From: Archivesica marissinica | Taxonomy: Eukaryota > Mollusca > Bivalvia > Venerida > Vesicomyidae | Length of the DNA stretch: 64,000 bases | Assembly: GCA_014843695.1 (NCBI GenBank) | Contig: CM026400.1 | Coordinates: 47,122,221-47,186,220 of the forward strand | Reading direction: 5' to 3' | Part shown: piece by piece, positions 1-9,650 of the stretch | Position numbering within the stretch: the first letter of the stretch is position 1 | How the letters are laid out: each line of letters opens with the position of its first letter | Position numbers and translations under genes: made by a program | Notes under the pieces: model-generated | Seen by the model: only the letters and a program-made list of their open reading frames with translations | Told to the model about the DNA's origin: nothing | Database searches by the model: none

Positions 1-64
1 GTAAATTTTACAATATCTTTATTCCATATATATTGTCGCTTTAATACAATCAACATTTATTTAA

Positions 65-301
65 CCCATTCAACACCAAGTAACTCACATGGACTGGTCC
101 ATGATATTCATAAACCAATAAATGAATCAGAAAATCACATTAATTTGGACAAGTTCATTTATCAAAATGGGTAATTATGTCTAAAAATAGTCATATCACT
201 GGCAAAAAGTGCAGATCCTGATGAGATGGCTCGTCACGAGCCGGCTCATCTGGATCTACACTTGTTGTAAGCCTATTTAGAGGTCTGTGGTGTTGAAAGG
301 G
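65..301 (+). mobile_element. TTAA-flanked MITE, family 1 (piggyBac-like), complete copy
   Basis: Complete 237-bp copy bounded by TTAA at 61-64 and 302-305. The ends are imperfect inverted repeats: CCCATTCAACACCA at the left, and CCCTTTCAACACCAC when the right end is read on the other strand. A TTAA target with CCC..GGG ends is the hallmark of piggyBac-type elements. There is no coding capacity, so it would depend on a transposase in trans. The centre holds a short hairpin (GGCTCGTCACGAGCC, 229-243). Relatives lie throughout the window and two gave rise to satellites. Confidence 0.85.
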
Positions 302-407
302 TTAAGACCCACCAAAACGTGATTCTTGCCATCCTGACCGACAATTTTTTCAGATTTTAAACACTAAGCATCATTGCTGGTTTTTCTATTACCTCCCTTG
401 GCAGTAA

Positions 408-599
408 AATGCACAATGCCGCATCTGATCAGGATCTATGTTGTTTGCTATTCCGTGTTTTAGCTCCATTATTAGAATAGCAAACAGCATAGAGCCTGAT
501 CAGACGGCACGTTCTGCGCCATCTCATTTGGCAATCTGGCTCTACATGTATACTGTTTGCAAAAGCAACTTTAGTTGTGACTGGCAGGTTACGTACGGG
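408..599 (+). mobile_element. TTAA-flanked MITE, family 2, diverged copy
   Basis: The core reads GATCAGGATCTATGTTGTTT, then GCTATTC, then an inverted counterpart AGCAAACAGCATAGAGCC. It closes with GGG and TTAA at 600-603. The left end is degraded. It is the same family as 14887-15087 and the split copy at 17557/25593. Confidence 0.6.
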
Positions 600-770
600 T
601 TAATCGATATAGGCATAACCGTGACACCGAATGTCACCATGACAACATCGCTAAGCAACAACGTGATGTTCAATGAATCACACGTTGGAATCTTTGTTTA
701 CTTCCGTAAACACCAAACCTTATTTCTTGCTTTGAGACAATGGACAGGATTTTGTTCTGAATGATGGACT

Positions 771-1106
771 TGTATGTATTTAACTCTGTGCATGCTGGGT
801 AAAATAATGTATGTATTTAACTCTGTGCATGCTGGGTAAAATAATGTATGTATTTAACTCTGTGCATGCTGGGTAAAATAATGTATGTATTTAACTCTGT
901 GAATGCTGGGTAAAATAATGTATGTATTTAACTCTGTGAATGCTGGGTAAAATAATGTATGTATTTAACTCTGTGAATGCTGGATAAAATAATGTATGTA
1001 TTTAACTCTGTGAATGCTGGGTAAAATAATGTATGTATTTAACTCTGTGAATGCTGGATAAAATAATGTATGTATTTAACTCTGTGTGAATGCTGGGTAA
1101 AATAAT
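771..1106 (+). repeat. 37-bp tandem repeat, about 9 copies
   Basis: The period is 37 bp. Units contain TATTTAACTCTGTG followed by AATGCTGGGTAAAATAATG. Early units read GCATGCTGGG and later ones GAATGCTGGG, and a GTGTG slippage is present in the last unit. TTTACCCAGCATG also occurs near 31210 and 42050, next to family 2 MITE-like sequence, so the unit may come from a MITE end. No coding function is supported. Confidence 0.9.
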
Positions 1107-1128
1107 GGCTATAAATGTCTCCTATTTG

Positions 1129-1298
1129 CAGGGATCATTCTAGATCAGATTTTTTGGGAGAAGTGAGAAAGCGCGAAATATAGTCCTTAAATTGTGTTCT
1201 TTAATAAATTTCTGCAAAATATGGTTAAAATGCACAGTATGACCATTAAATACAACCTTTGACACCAACATCTTACTGGACAAAATCTTGTATGAAAA

Positions 1299-1334
<36 letters not shown>

Positions 1335-1416
1335 AGAAGTGAGGCCCCTTAGCGGGCGAAGTGTCAGGGTCCCTAGGGCTACTATTTTGCCCACGTCGCC
1401 TCTAGAATGAACCCTG
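1129..1416 (-). mobile_element. CAGGG-ended MITE, copy 1
   Basis: Terminal inverted repeats: CAGGGATCATTCTAGA at the left, and CAGGGTTCATTCTAGAGG when the right end is read in reverse. The flanking direct repeat is TATTTG (1123-1128 and 1417-1422). The interior contains a run of about 28 A and no gene. Three relatives are at 31521, 47131 and 52470. The end sequence resembles hAT-type elements, but the duplication seen here is 6 bp, so the superfamily is left open. Confidence 0.75.
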
Positions 1417-1783
1417 TATTTGTAACTAAAATCTCTGCTAAACACAGTAACACAAAGTACATGTATGGGGTAGGATGCCATTATAGAAGGGCAGGTTCAT
1501 TTCATATAGGGAGTTCGTTTATGGCTGTCGCGCCTTACCGACCTTTTCCGCCTTATCTGACTAACGCTTGATGGAATCATTAAAGCGGAGAATAATGGAG
1601 ACCTTTGAGTCTGGATGGACGTGTCCGTCTGTCCGTACGTCAGCGGGTTCTGGCCCTTTCGCTGGTTGAGATAGAACAGTAGTGATTTGGTTCCTTCCAG
1701 CATCACAGTAAACCCGAACATGATTAAACATGTGGCAACCACACCTGTGAATAAAGTACAATGAAACAAGATAAGCGCATGTG

Positions 1784-2070
1784 ACGGATCTGTAGTCCAG
1801 TGGTAACACGCTGGACTGGTAATCCAAAGATCGCAGGTTTGATCCCCCGTCTGACCATAATAAAATTAACAGTCTTTCAGAAGGGACTTTAAACAGAGGT
1901 CATGTCGGTGCTTTACACCGTGCATGTAAAAGAACCAGAGGAGACTCTGGAATGGATCACTGTCTGTATCATTGCACTATCCTCCAAAAATCAAAAATGA
2001 CTAATCTCTTCAGGAGGCGTCGGTCATATGGGCAACCGGTAGCGACGATAAATAAACGTAAAACACACAC
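1784..2070 (+). mobile_element. SINE A (tRNA-derived), copy 1
   Basis: The tRNA-like head has an A box (TAGTCCAGTGG) and a B box (GGTTTGATCCC). The body carries GACTTTAAACAGAGGTC and the tail is GGGCAACCGGTAGCGACG..AATAAACGTAAAACACAC. The central GACGTTAAACCGAGGTC-type segment resembles a conserved SINE core reported across animals; which named core it is was not checked. This is the most abundant SINE in the window. Confidence 0.85.
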
Positions 2071-2126
2071 AGCGCAGGTGTAGTTGTGAAGAACAAATGT
2101 GAAGAATATGTTAGGTTAGCTATACC

Positions 2127-2335
2127 GTCTCCGAGGCCTAGTGGTTAAGACGTCCGTCCACCTACAGAGCATGAGTTTGAAGGTTCGAATATCGTCAGGG
2201 GTTCGTTCTGATATGGCCGGTTGGTGAGCCGCTAGCTAGTTAAATAATGGTTACCGATTGCCTACCAGCCTGGCGCCTGGCATACAAGCATAGGATTTGG
2301 GAAGTACTGATGTTCATAAAAAGAGGTGTCTCAGA
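2127..2335 (+). mobile_element. tRNA-headed SINE-like sequence F
   Basis: The A-box-like segment GAGGCCTAGTGGTTAAG and B-box-like AGGTTCGAATATC are spaced as in a tRNA, and a unique body follows. Only one copy is seen here, so calling it a SINE is an inference from its layout. Confidence 0.45.
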
Positions 2336-2352
2336 AATGGCTGGCCCTTTAA

Positions 2353-2434
2353 CCCATTCAACCCCAAGTAACTGACATGGACTGGTGTATGATATTTTTA
2401 GACCAATAAATTAATAAGAAAATTACCTTTGGAC
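2353..2434 (+). mobile_element. Family 1 MITE, left half, joined to the 24-bp array
   Basis: It starts at TTAA (2349-2352) with CCCATTCAACCCCAAGTAAC and runs to ACCTTTGGAC in the middle of the MITE. At that point the 24-bp array begins. The MITE string ACCTTTGGAC closely matches ACCTTTGTAC of the array unit. Confidence 0.8.
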
Positions 2435-2832
2435 GTGACGTCATACCTTTGTACTGTCGTGACGTCATACCTTTGTACTGTCGTGACGTCATACCTTTGT
2501 ACTGTCGTGACGTCATACCTTTGTACTGTCGTGACGTCATACCGCTGTACTGTCGTGACGTCATACCTTTGTACTGTCGTGACGTCATACCTTTGTACTG
2601 TCGTGACGTCATACCTTTGTACTGTCGTGACGTCATACCTTTGACGTCTGACTCATACCGCTGTACTGTCGTGACGTCATACCTTTGTACTGTCGTGACG
2701 TCATACCTTTGTACTGTCGTGACGTCATACCTTTGTACTGTCGTGACGTCATACCTTTGTACTGTCGTGACGTCATACCTTTGTACTGTCGTGACGTCAT
2801 ACCTTTGTACTGTCGTGACGTCATACCTTTGT
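2434..2832 (+). repeat. 24-bp tandem repeat with TGACGTCA, array 1 (about 16 units)
   Basis: The unit is TACCTTTGTACTGTCG followed by TGACGTCA. TGACGTCA is the consensus CRE octamer bound by CREB/ATF factors in animals (established for the motif; binding here is not shown). One disrupted unit near 2641-2660 contains GACGTCTGACTCATACC. Some units read CCGCTGTAC. Because 24 is divisible by three, frames stay open on both strands, but there is no evidence for a protein. Confidence 0.95.
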
Positions 2833-3657
2833 ATTTGCAGTCCATTAATATTGGACTAGTGTCAAAAGGTCAGAGTATAATATTAAATACTACGCATAAA
2901 TGGACGAAATTAACAATTTTAATTAGTAGGATCTTGTTATATAAGTGTGTGTTTTAAAGCGACATTACATTGCAATATGCCAAAAAATGCATTTGTAACG
3001 TATACATGCATTGCTACTACAAATTCTTCTAAATAAAAGTTGAAATACTCAGTTTTTGAGGCAAATATTTGGGAGAAAAAATACCCTATAACAGGAAATT
3101 AAATTCAGTAGAAATTTGCATTTTCACTAATGTAGTGTCGCTTTAAGTAAGATAAGCGCCGAAGACAGTACCAATATTTTACATATTGATGATGATTGAG
3201 CTTATTTACCCTCGCCTCCAGCGAACCATATGGGCAAGAGATTAACATATTGGATCAGTTTTTCGGCTTATATCCTATACTTATAAAATTATGCAAATGA
3301 TAGTTAACTGGGACAGTTGAATTTGCATAAAGTTTATCTTTCAAGTATTAGTTGCTCTTGACTTTTATGTTTTTATCTGCACTATGTTGGTTGTGTCATG
3401 GTACGGCTCATTTATTGTCTTAACCCATTCAACACCAAGTAACTCACATGGACTGGTCCATGATATTCATAAACCAATAAATGAATCAGAAAATCACATT
3501 AATTTGGACAAGTTCATTTATCAAAATGGGTAATTATGTCTAAAAATAGTCATATCACTGGCAAAAAGTGCAGATCCTGATGAGACGGTTCGTCAAAAGC
3601 CGGCTCATCTGGATCTACACTTTTTGTAAGCCTATTTAGAGGCCTGTAGTGTTGAAA
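2823..3657 (+). repeat. 840-bp duplicated block, copy 1 (array-flanking)
   Basis: From the end of the 24-bp array through the family 1 MITE, this block is nearly identical to 13690-14524, at a constant offset of 10867 bp. A diverged third copy lies inverted at about 30420-30680. In all three the segment starting TTTGCAGTCCATTA or TTGCAGTCCATTA adjoins the TGACGTCA array, so array and flank look like one mobile or duplicated unit. Confidence 0.9.
2958..3142 (+). mobile_element. TTAA-flanked MITE, family 3, copy 1
   Basis: 185 bp with ends AGCGACATTACATT and, in reverse, AGCGACACTACATT, flanked by TTAA at 2954-2957 and 3143-3146. The related block near 30540 reads GTGTGTTTTAAGTAAGATAT with a single TTAA and no insert, which is the empty site. 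A fragment of the same end (GTCGCTTTAA) lies at 34-43. Confidence 0.85.
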
Positions 3658-3660
3658 GGG
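3424..3660 (+). mobile_element. Family 1 MITE inside the duplicated block
   Basis: Left TTAA at 3420-3423. The right flank is CTAA (3661-3664), one base off TTAA. It shares its insertion point with the copy at 14291, so it predates the block duplication. Confidence 0.8.
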
Positions 3661-3694
3661 CTAAATAGGGGTCACACTATAATAAACAAACACT

Positions 3695-3765
3695 ACTTTT
3701 ATACAAAATTATTTTAGCTTGCTTGCAGAACAAGTTTTTACACCATTTGTTTAATCACTCTGGTA
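3695..3765 (-). mobile_element. SINE B/C 3' tail fragment
   Basis: TTTATACAAAATTATTTTAGC..GAACAAGTTTTTAC..TTAATCACTCTGG matches the shared 3' tail of SINEs B and C read in reverse. The rest is missing. Confidence 0.5.
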
Positions 3766-3961
3766 CTTTTATTTATTTTATTACATTTTATTATTATTAT
3801 TATTAACACTATAAGAAAAGCTTGGACATACCTGCCGCGCCGTGGAGGTTGACATCTTCAAACAGGAAATGTTTCACTGTTGTTGAAAAGTAGAAATATT
3901 GCTGAAACAAACAAAAACAACATCTGAAATGGTACAACAACATGATATGATCGACATCATA

Positions 3962-4386
3962 CATAGTACAAAAACATGACATGACATAGTACAAAAACAT
4001 GATATGACATAGTACAAAAACATGACATGACATAGTACAAAAACATGATGTGTCATACTACAAAAACATGACATGACATAGTACAAAAACATGATGTGAC
4101 ATAGTACAAAAACATGATGTGACATAGTACAAAAACATGATGTGACATAGTACAAAAACATGATGTGACATAGTACAAAAACATGATGTGACATAGTACA
4201 AAAACATGATATGACATAGTACAAAAACATGATATGTCATAGTACAAAAACATGATATGGCATAGTACAAAAACATGATGTGGCATAGTACAAAAACATG
4301 ATATGACATAGTACAAAAACATAATGTGACATAGTACAAAAACATGACATACTACAAAAACATGATGTGACATAGTACAAAAACAT
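3962..4386 (+). repeat. 23-bp tandem repeat, about 18 units
   Basis: The unit is CATAGTACAAAAACATGATGTGA with variants GACATGA, GATATGA and CATACTAC. It runs directly into the right half of a family 1 MITE at 4387. The long minus-strand frames rich in Cys, Phe, Val and Tyr are artefacts of the repeat. Confidence 0.93.
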
Positions 4387-4505
4387 ATGTTTAGATAAAA
4401 TTACCCATTTTGATAAATGAACTGTTTAAAGGTAATTTTCTTATTCATTTATTGGTCTAAAAATATCATGCACCAGTCCATGTCAGTTACTTAGGGTTGA
4501 ATGGG
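4387..4505 (-). mobile_element. Family 1 MITE, inner and right half only
   Basis: It begins inside the MITE at TTTAGATAAAATTACCC and ends GGG plus TTAA (4506-4509). The missing half is replaced by the 23-bp array. Confidence 0.8.
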
Positions 4506-4732
4506 TTAAACCCCTTGCTCTATAAGCATTCTCTCGACCACATGGTATCCACTAGCCAAATTTTTAAACATCATACTAAATATGCGTATATTTTCCTATC
4601 TGAAATTTACTACTCGATGTATATTATTCACTGATGTTACACATCAGGAGTGACAGTTAAAATTCATGTCAGAGATCGGCTTAGAAAATTGTTCATGTTG
4701 AAAGGAATAAAATAGATTAAAATATTGCTCTA

Positions 4733-5022
4733 AACCCCGTAACCTGCTGAATAAATTGGACGAAATTTGCAAGCAACATAGATCCTGATCTGCCGTGGCT
4801 GATCTGGATCTATGTTGTTTGCTATTCAGCCAAGTGATTTTAGCTCCACTATCCGAATAGCAAATAGTATAGAGCCTGATCAGACGTTACATTCTGTGCT
4901 GTCTGATCTGGTTCTATGCTGTTTGCAAAAGTGAATATACTCATTTCCAGTCAATATACTCGTTTCCAGTCAATATACTCGTTTCCAGTCAATATACTCG
5001 TTTCCAGCACAGTAACGGGTTA
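4733..5022 (+). mobile_element. Family 2 MITE variant with internal 19-bp array
   Basis: It contains the family 2 core (CAACATAGATCCTGATC, TTGTTTGCTATTCAGCC, AATAGCAAATAGTATAGAGCC) and closes with GTAACGGGTTAA. Within its right arm, at 4938-5012, ATACTCGTTTCCAGTCAAT is repeated about four times. Confidence 0.65.
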
Positions 5023-5438
5023 ACCATTTTACTCTATATCAGAAGAAGCCAACTACTCAATCTCCAGACTGCTGATAAGCAATAGGCAATTAGTAGTGAT
5101 TGGTAGGTTACGGGTTAATACATAGATCCGGTCATTTAAAGCTATCAGAATAAATACATTGCTTTAGTATGGTAAGTGTATGCAAACTTATAATTGTGAA
5201 GATAATAAAAAAAATCTGAAATTTGCGCATTTAAATAGAAAAACTATGAAATTAGCATATTGAGTCCGCCATCTGAGTAGATAATGACAATATCGAACTA
5301 CCAGTAGTGTATTCAGACTTAATGAATATCCTTTGAGACGGAGGTTTATAATATCGAGACAAGTTATGATCAACAATCATAATGAACACATTACAATACA
5401 GTAAAACCCCTATAATAAGAGAGACGACCTACGGGTGC

Positions 5439-5720
5439 TGTAGTCCAGTGGTAACACGCTGGACTGGTAATCCAGGGATCGCAGGTTTGATCCCCCGTCT
5501 GACCCTAATAAAATTAATAGTCTTTCAGATGAGACTTTAAACAGAGGTCTCGTGTCGGTGCTTTACACCGTGCATGTAAAAGAACCAGAGGAGACTCTGG
5601 AATGGGTCTCTGTCTGTATCATTGCACTATCTTCCAAAAATCTAAAATGACTTATCTCTTCAGGAGGCGTCGCTCATATGGGCAACCGGTAGCGACGATA
5701 AATAAATGTAAATCACACAC
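5439..5720 (+). mobile_element. SINE A, copy 2
   Basis: Full-length, from TGTAGTCCAGTGG to the ..AATAAATGTAAATCACACAC tail. It is inserted in the pogo-like element. Confidence 0.85.
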
Positions 5721-5850
5721 ACCAAAAAAGTGGTGCGGGCCGTTGTCTAATGTTGTTAAAACTTGTGGCCCAAACCATTTGTATTTTCATACTATGTATT
5801 GTATCTTTACGTGTATGACATAATTATGTACAGTAAAAACCCTCTATGCG

Positions 5851-5930
5851 ACCACCCCGATTTCGAGACCACCCTGCTATCCACCCCGATTTCGAGACCA
5901 CCCTGCTATCCACCCCGATTTCGAGACCGG
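5851..5930 (+). repeat. 29-bp tandem repeat, about 3 units
   Basis: ACCCTGCTATCCACCCCGAT followed by TTCGAGACC, repeated close to the internal CAGTAAAAACCC end. The wording (GACCACCCCG) is that of the pogo-like subterminal sequence, so it is probably a local amplification of the element's end. Confidence 0.8.
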
Positions 5931-6898
5931 ATTTCGAGATTGCTATTGCGAACGATTTTTTTCAGAACGGAATATTTCACTATATATGTCAATGGTCGTT
6001 GACCCCGATAACCAGACCACCCCGTTATTCCGTAATACGACCAGTTAATTCAGACAAATGCCATTAATCCTATGCTAATTGAACCCCTAATACGACCGCG
6101 GGCGATTTTCTCACTTTCAGTGATAAAACATTTTTAATTATGTCCCAGTTTTACGACAATTAAGCGACCACTTTATGGTATCGGTCAAGGTTAAGTGAGA
6201 TAAACACGGAAGTGTTGATTGTAAATGATTGGTTTTGATTGCTTTTAATCTTTTGTATATTGTCTGGAGTGGATATCGCAGCTAAAGTTGTACTGCATGT
6301 GTAAGGACTTGGGCACTCTGTCATAGGACTTAGCTAAAGTCCAAGATGAGATCGAGAAACAATCCGTGAAAGTGAAGTGTTTAAATAAGCAGTCAACCCT
6401 TGAACGTTTTTTTAAAATAATGAATGATTGATGATGATATGTACTTTTCAAGGAAACTACTGTGCTTGGTATACACAATATAATTAATGAAAACAAGAAA
6501 ATAAATTTTGAAATTAACTCATTTACATTGTACTTTATTTTATTATTAATTAATTGACAGTGATATACAGTTGTATATGAATGGATTTCAGAAGTACAAT
6601 CCTAAACCATAGAAACAACCAACTCTTCTGTAATTAAAACAGAAACACCAAGAAATTATCATGTGTGAAAGTACATTGTACATGTAGTAAAATTATCATA
6701 ATTTGGTCTTCTTGACCAAACTCGATAAAGAGACCACCCCGCTAATAAGACCACTTTTTGGAAGTCCCATAGGTGGTCTTATTATAGGGGTTTTACTGTA
6801 CTATTGATTTGCAATAAAATATAGTTAAATAAAATGTTTAAATTTTTTGTTTTAAATGTGGTCTAATTAGCGGTCTCATTACCGCCACATTTTTTTTT

Positions 6899-7141
6899 TT
6901 TATTTAATGTCGCTACAGGTTTCCCATTTGAGCAACGTGCAGTTTACCTAACAACACCTTTCCTGGGCAGGCTCCAGCGGTTAACCAGTACTAATGGTGT
7001 ACCAACCCCCGTAAGAAACTGCCAACTTTTTCATATAAATGAGACACGGTCTGAGCGGGGCTCGAACCCGTGATCATCAGAGATGATAGGTTACAGTGAT
7101 ATACAAGTCAGAGATCTTAACCATTCGACATCAGAGGCGGT
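6899..7141 (-). mobile_element. SINE D with SINE A-type tail, copy 1
   Basis: On the minus strand a Leu/Ser-like tRNA head (CCGCCTCTGATGTCGAATGG, B box GGGTTCGAGCCCC) precedes the body GAAACTGC..GGTTAACCGCTGG. The tail AGCGACATTAAATAAA is also used by SINE A, whereas other SINE D copies end differently. Confidence 0.75.
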
Positions 7142-7321
7142 TAATCGCCATATTACAAGAATGAAAAGAGATATAACATATGATATATTTACATGTACTT
7201 GGAATAACTTGCTTTAAGACTGGAAATGATAATTCATAATAGACCATGATTATAAATTTATCTTAAATTTCAGTGAAGTAAGAAATGTGGCATGATTTTA
7301 TTATTTTGTAACTGCATTTAA

Positions 7322-7556
7322 AGTTTAAACTTTATTTATTTTACAACGATTGCGAAGCAAGTTCTAACAACTTATGTTAATCACTCTCGTTGGCGAGGAT
7401 GAAAGCGTAAATGTGGTCATTCATGTGGGAGGAAACCGGAGTACCCGGAGAAAACTCCGCTCTGGCGACCATTGTACCATCTCACATACTTCCCTGTCCG
7501 AGGATCGAAACCGGGTTACATTGGTGAGAAGCGAGCTCGCTAAACACTGCGCTGCT
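7322..7556 (-). mobile_element. SINE C, copy 1
   Basis: Minus-strand tRNA-like head with CAGTGTTTAGCGAGC and a GGTTTCGATCC B box. The body contains CTCCGGTTTCCTCCCACATG and the tail AGTGATTAACATAAGTTGTT..GCAATCGTTGTAAAATAAA. Confidence 0.8.
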
Positions 7557-8023
7557 GTGTGTCTGTGTCATGCACTCTATCACAATATTTACACAGTTAC
7601 TATGATAATATTGATGCAAGCAACACATGGGGATAGTTTATAAGAGGCTTTCTCTGAACTTTCTCTGAACTTTCTCTATATGCTGTCACATTTTAACTAT
7701 GTACAATGCAGAAAATGGCGTTTCAGACCATCTAGATTTCAAAATATTGAGGGAGGGACATGCCCCCGGACCCCCCTGGCGGCCTCAGTCCCTTCAGGGC
7801 CTCATAGTCCCTTCTGGACCTCGAAACAACCCCCATAAAAAAGCTGTCTAAGGGCATGAAATTGATTTATTTTTATTTATGGTTTCTAGAACAAATAATC
7901 ATTTTTGGTACAGAAAGATGTGAATGACACTCCAGGTTGCTGTATTAACAGGTTGTTGATTTGTGGTTTCAGAGACTAATTTGTCATCTACTTTTGTCAT
8001 CCAGCAGATGTAATAAACAAGTT

Positions 8024-8240
8024 GTGGTAGTGCAGTGATAGCGTGTTCGCTTAAGGTGTGAAAGGCCTGGGATTTGAGCCCCACTGCAGTCGTTAGATTG
8101 TGCCCTTAAAATTCCATGTTGCCTCTTCTCTCCCCCTCGTGGCGATGGACTCCATCAGGAATGAGGTCTCGAAAGTGATTAATATAAGTTGTAAGTATTT
8201 GTTTCGCAATTGTGCTAAAATATATTTGTATAAACTAATA
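8024..8240 (+). mobile_element. SINE B, copy 1
   Basis: Diverged tRNA head (AGTGCAGTGATAGCGTG, B box GGATTTGAGCCCC), then CTCCCCCTCGTGGCGATGG and tail AAGTGATTAATATAAGTTG. The short open frame across it is not a gene. Confidence 0.75.
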
Positions 8241-8454
8241 AACATAGAGATAGTTGACTGGAACTCACAGGTCTTCTTGAAGTGTATCTGGATGGTTTTA
8301 TGAACACTTTATGATATTGAAAATTGTACCGACTGATATTTGAACAGATTTTGGTTTTAGAATCGGAATTCAGAGCCAAAAATCTGGCCAGGTTTCAACA
8401 ACTACACTCCTACATGATCCGCCCTATATTCCATACCAGCACGGTTACCCTAAT

Positions 8455-9333
8455 CACACTGTTCCCCGACATGCACCTCACACTGTTCCCCGACCTGCAC
8501 CTCACACTGTTCCCCGACCTGCACCTCACACTGTTCCCCGACCTGCACCCCACACTGTTCCCTAACCTGCACCTCACACTGTTCCCCGACCTGCACCTCA
8601 CACTGTTCCCCGACCTGCACCTCACACTGTTCCCCAACCTGCACCTCACACTGTTCCCCGACCTGCACCCCACACTGTTCCCCCACCTGCACCTCACACT
8701 GTTCCCCGACCTGCACCTCACACTGTTCCCGACCTGCACCCCACACTGTTCCCCGACCTGCACCCCACACTGTTCCCCGACCTGCACCTCACATGTTCCC
8801 CGACCTGCACCCCACACTGTTCCCCGACCTGCACCTCACTGTTCACCAACCTGCACCTCACACTGTTCCCCGACCTGCACCTCACACTGTTCCCCAACCT
8901 GCACCTCACACTGTTCCCCGACCTGCACCCCACACTGTTCCCCGACCTGCACCTCACACTGTTCCCCGACCTGCACCCCACACTGTTCCCCGACCTGCAC
9001 CCCACACTGTTCCCCGACCTGCACCTCACATGTTCCCGACCTGCACCCCACACTGTTCCCCGACCTGCACCTCACTGTTCCCCGACCTGCACCTCACACT
9101 GTTCCCGACCTGCACTCACACTGTTCCCCAACCTGCACCTCACACTGTTCCCCGACCTGCACCCACACTGTTCCCCGACCTGCACCTCACACTGTTCTCC
9201 AACCTGCACCTCACACTGTTCCCCGACCTGCACCTCACACTGTTCCCCGACCTGCACCCCACACTGTTCCCCGACTTGCACCTCACACGGTTCCCCGACT
9301 TGCACCTCACACGGTTCCCCGACTTGCACCCCA
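8455..9333 (+). repeat. 24-bp GC-rich tandem repeat, about 36 units
   Basis: The unit is CACTGTTCCCCGACCTGCAC followed by CTCA, with C/T and C/A variants and single-base indels. A 354-codon frame (8324-9388) would encode an octapeptide repeat LFPDLHLT, but indels repeatedly switch the register (to HCSPTCTP and APHTVPRP), all frames on both strands are open, and there is no signal peptide. I therefore call a minisatellite and not a gene. Confidence 0.93.
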
Positions 9334-9490
9334 AACATCATTTGTCCGACCTAAACCTCACTATAGACTTCGCCATTACAATCAGTAATTGGGATGAAGT
9401 GTTCTAAAGTCTGTTCTACTTTGTCCACTGAGTGATTTGGATGTCCGATGTCGAAGTGGATTTATAATCCTAGTTAAAGTATCTATTTGT

Positions 9491-9650
9491 ACCGTATATT
9501 CCCAGACATTAGTCGACCGTTTTCTCATCCAGAATGTGATCAAAGTACTTGGTCATGGATGAGGAACATGCACACACACAAATTTGGAAAAAAATGTTGT
9601 TTTTTAAAATTTATTTATGTATGTCTGTTTGTTTGTTTTATTTGATTTAA
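9491..9650 (+). mobile_element. CCGTATATTCC element, left end
   Basis: TACCGTATATTCCCAGACAT plus TCTCATCCAGAATGTGAT matches the reverse of the 37714 end of the element at 36458-37714. It is interrupted at its TTTGATTTAA by the family 1 MITE, and resumes at 11136 with GCTAAGACAATTATTTACAT. Confidence 0.65.

Larger units (their letters stand above)
5399..6798. mobile_element. Pogo-like TA-flanked DNA transposon, non-autonomous
   Basis: Ends are CAGTAAAACCCCTATAATAA and its exact inverse at 6775-6798, each next to TA (5397-5398 and 6799-6800). CAGT ends with a TA target are typical of the pogo/Tigger branch of Tc1-mariner. It contains a SINE A insertion (5439-5720) and, at 5831, a second CAGTAAAAACCCTC start followed by a 29-bp triplication. 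No transposase frame is visible. Confidence 0.75.

Noticed and set aside
438..764. 108-codon open frame near the left edge
   Set aside because: Its first half lies in a family 2 MITE and no protein motif is recognisable.
1304..1331. Poly(A) run as a processed pseudogene tail
   Set aside because: It lies in the middle of a CAGGG-ended MITE, with matching sequence on both sides in other copies.
7730..7850. GC-rich segment CCCCCGGACCCCCCTGGCGG as a possible exon
   Set aside because: No open frame of useful length or splice signals; nothing recognisable.
8324..9388. A 354-codon frame encoding LFPDLHLT octapeptides, reminiscent of a secreted or structural repeat protein
   Set aside because: The 24-bp period keeps all frames open on both strands, indels switch the register, and there is no signal peptide, intron or unique coding flank.
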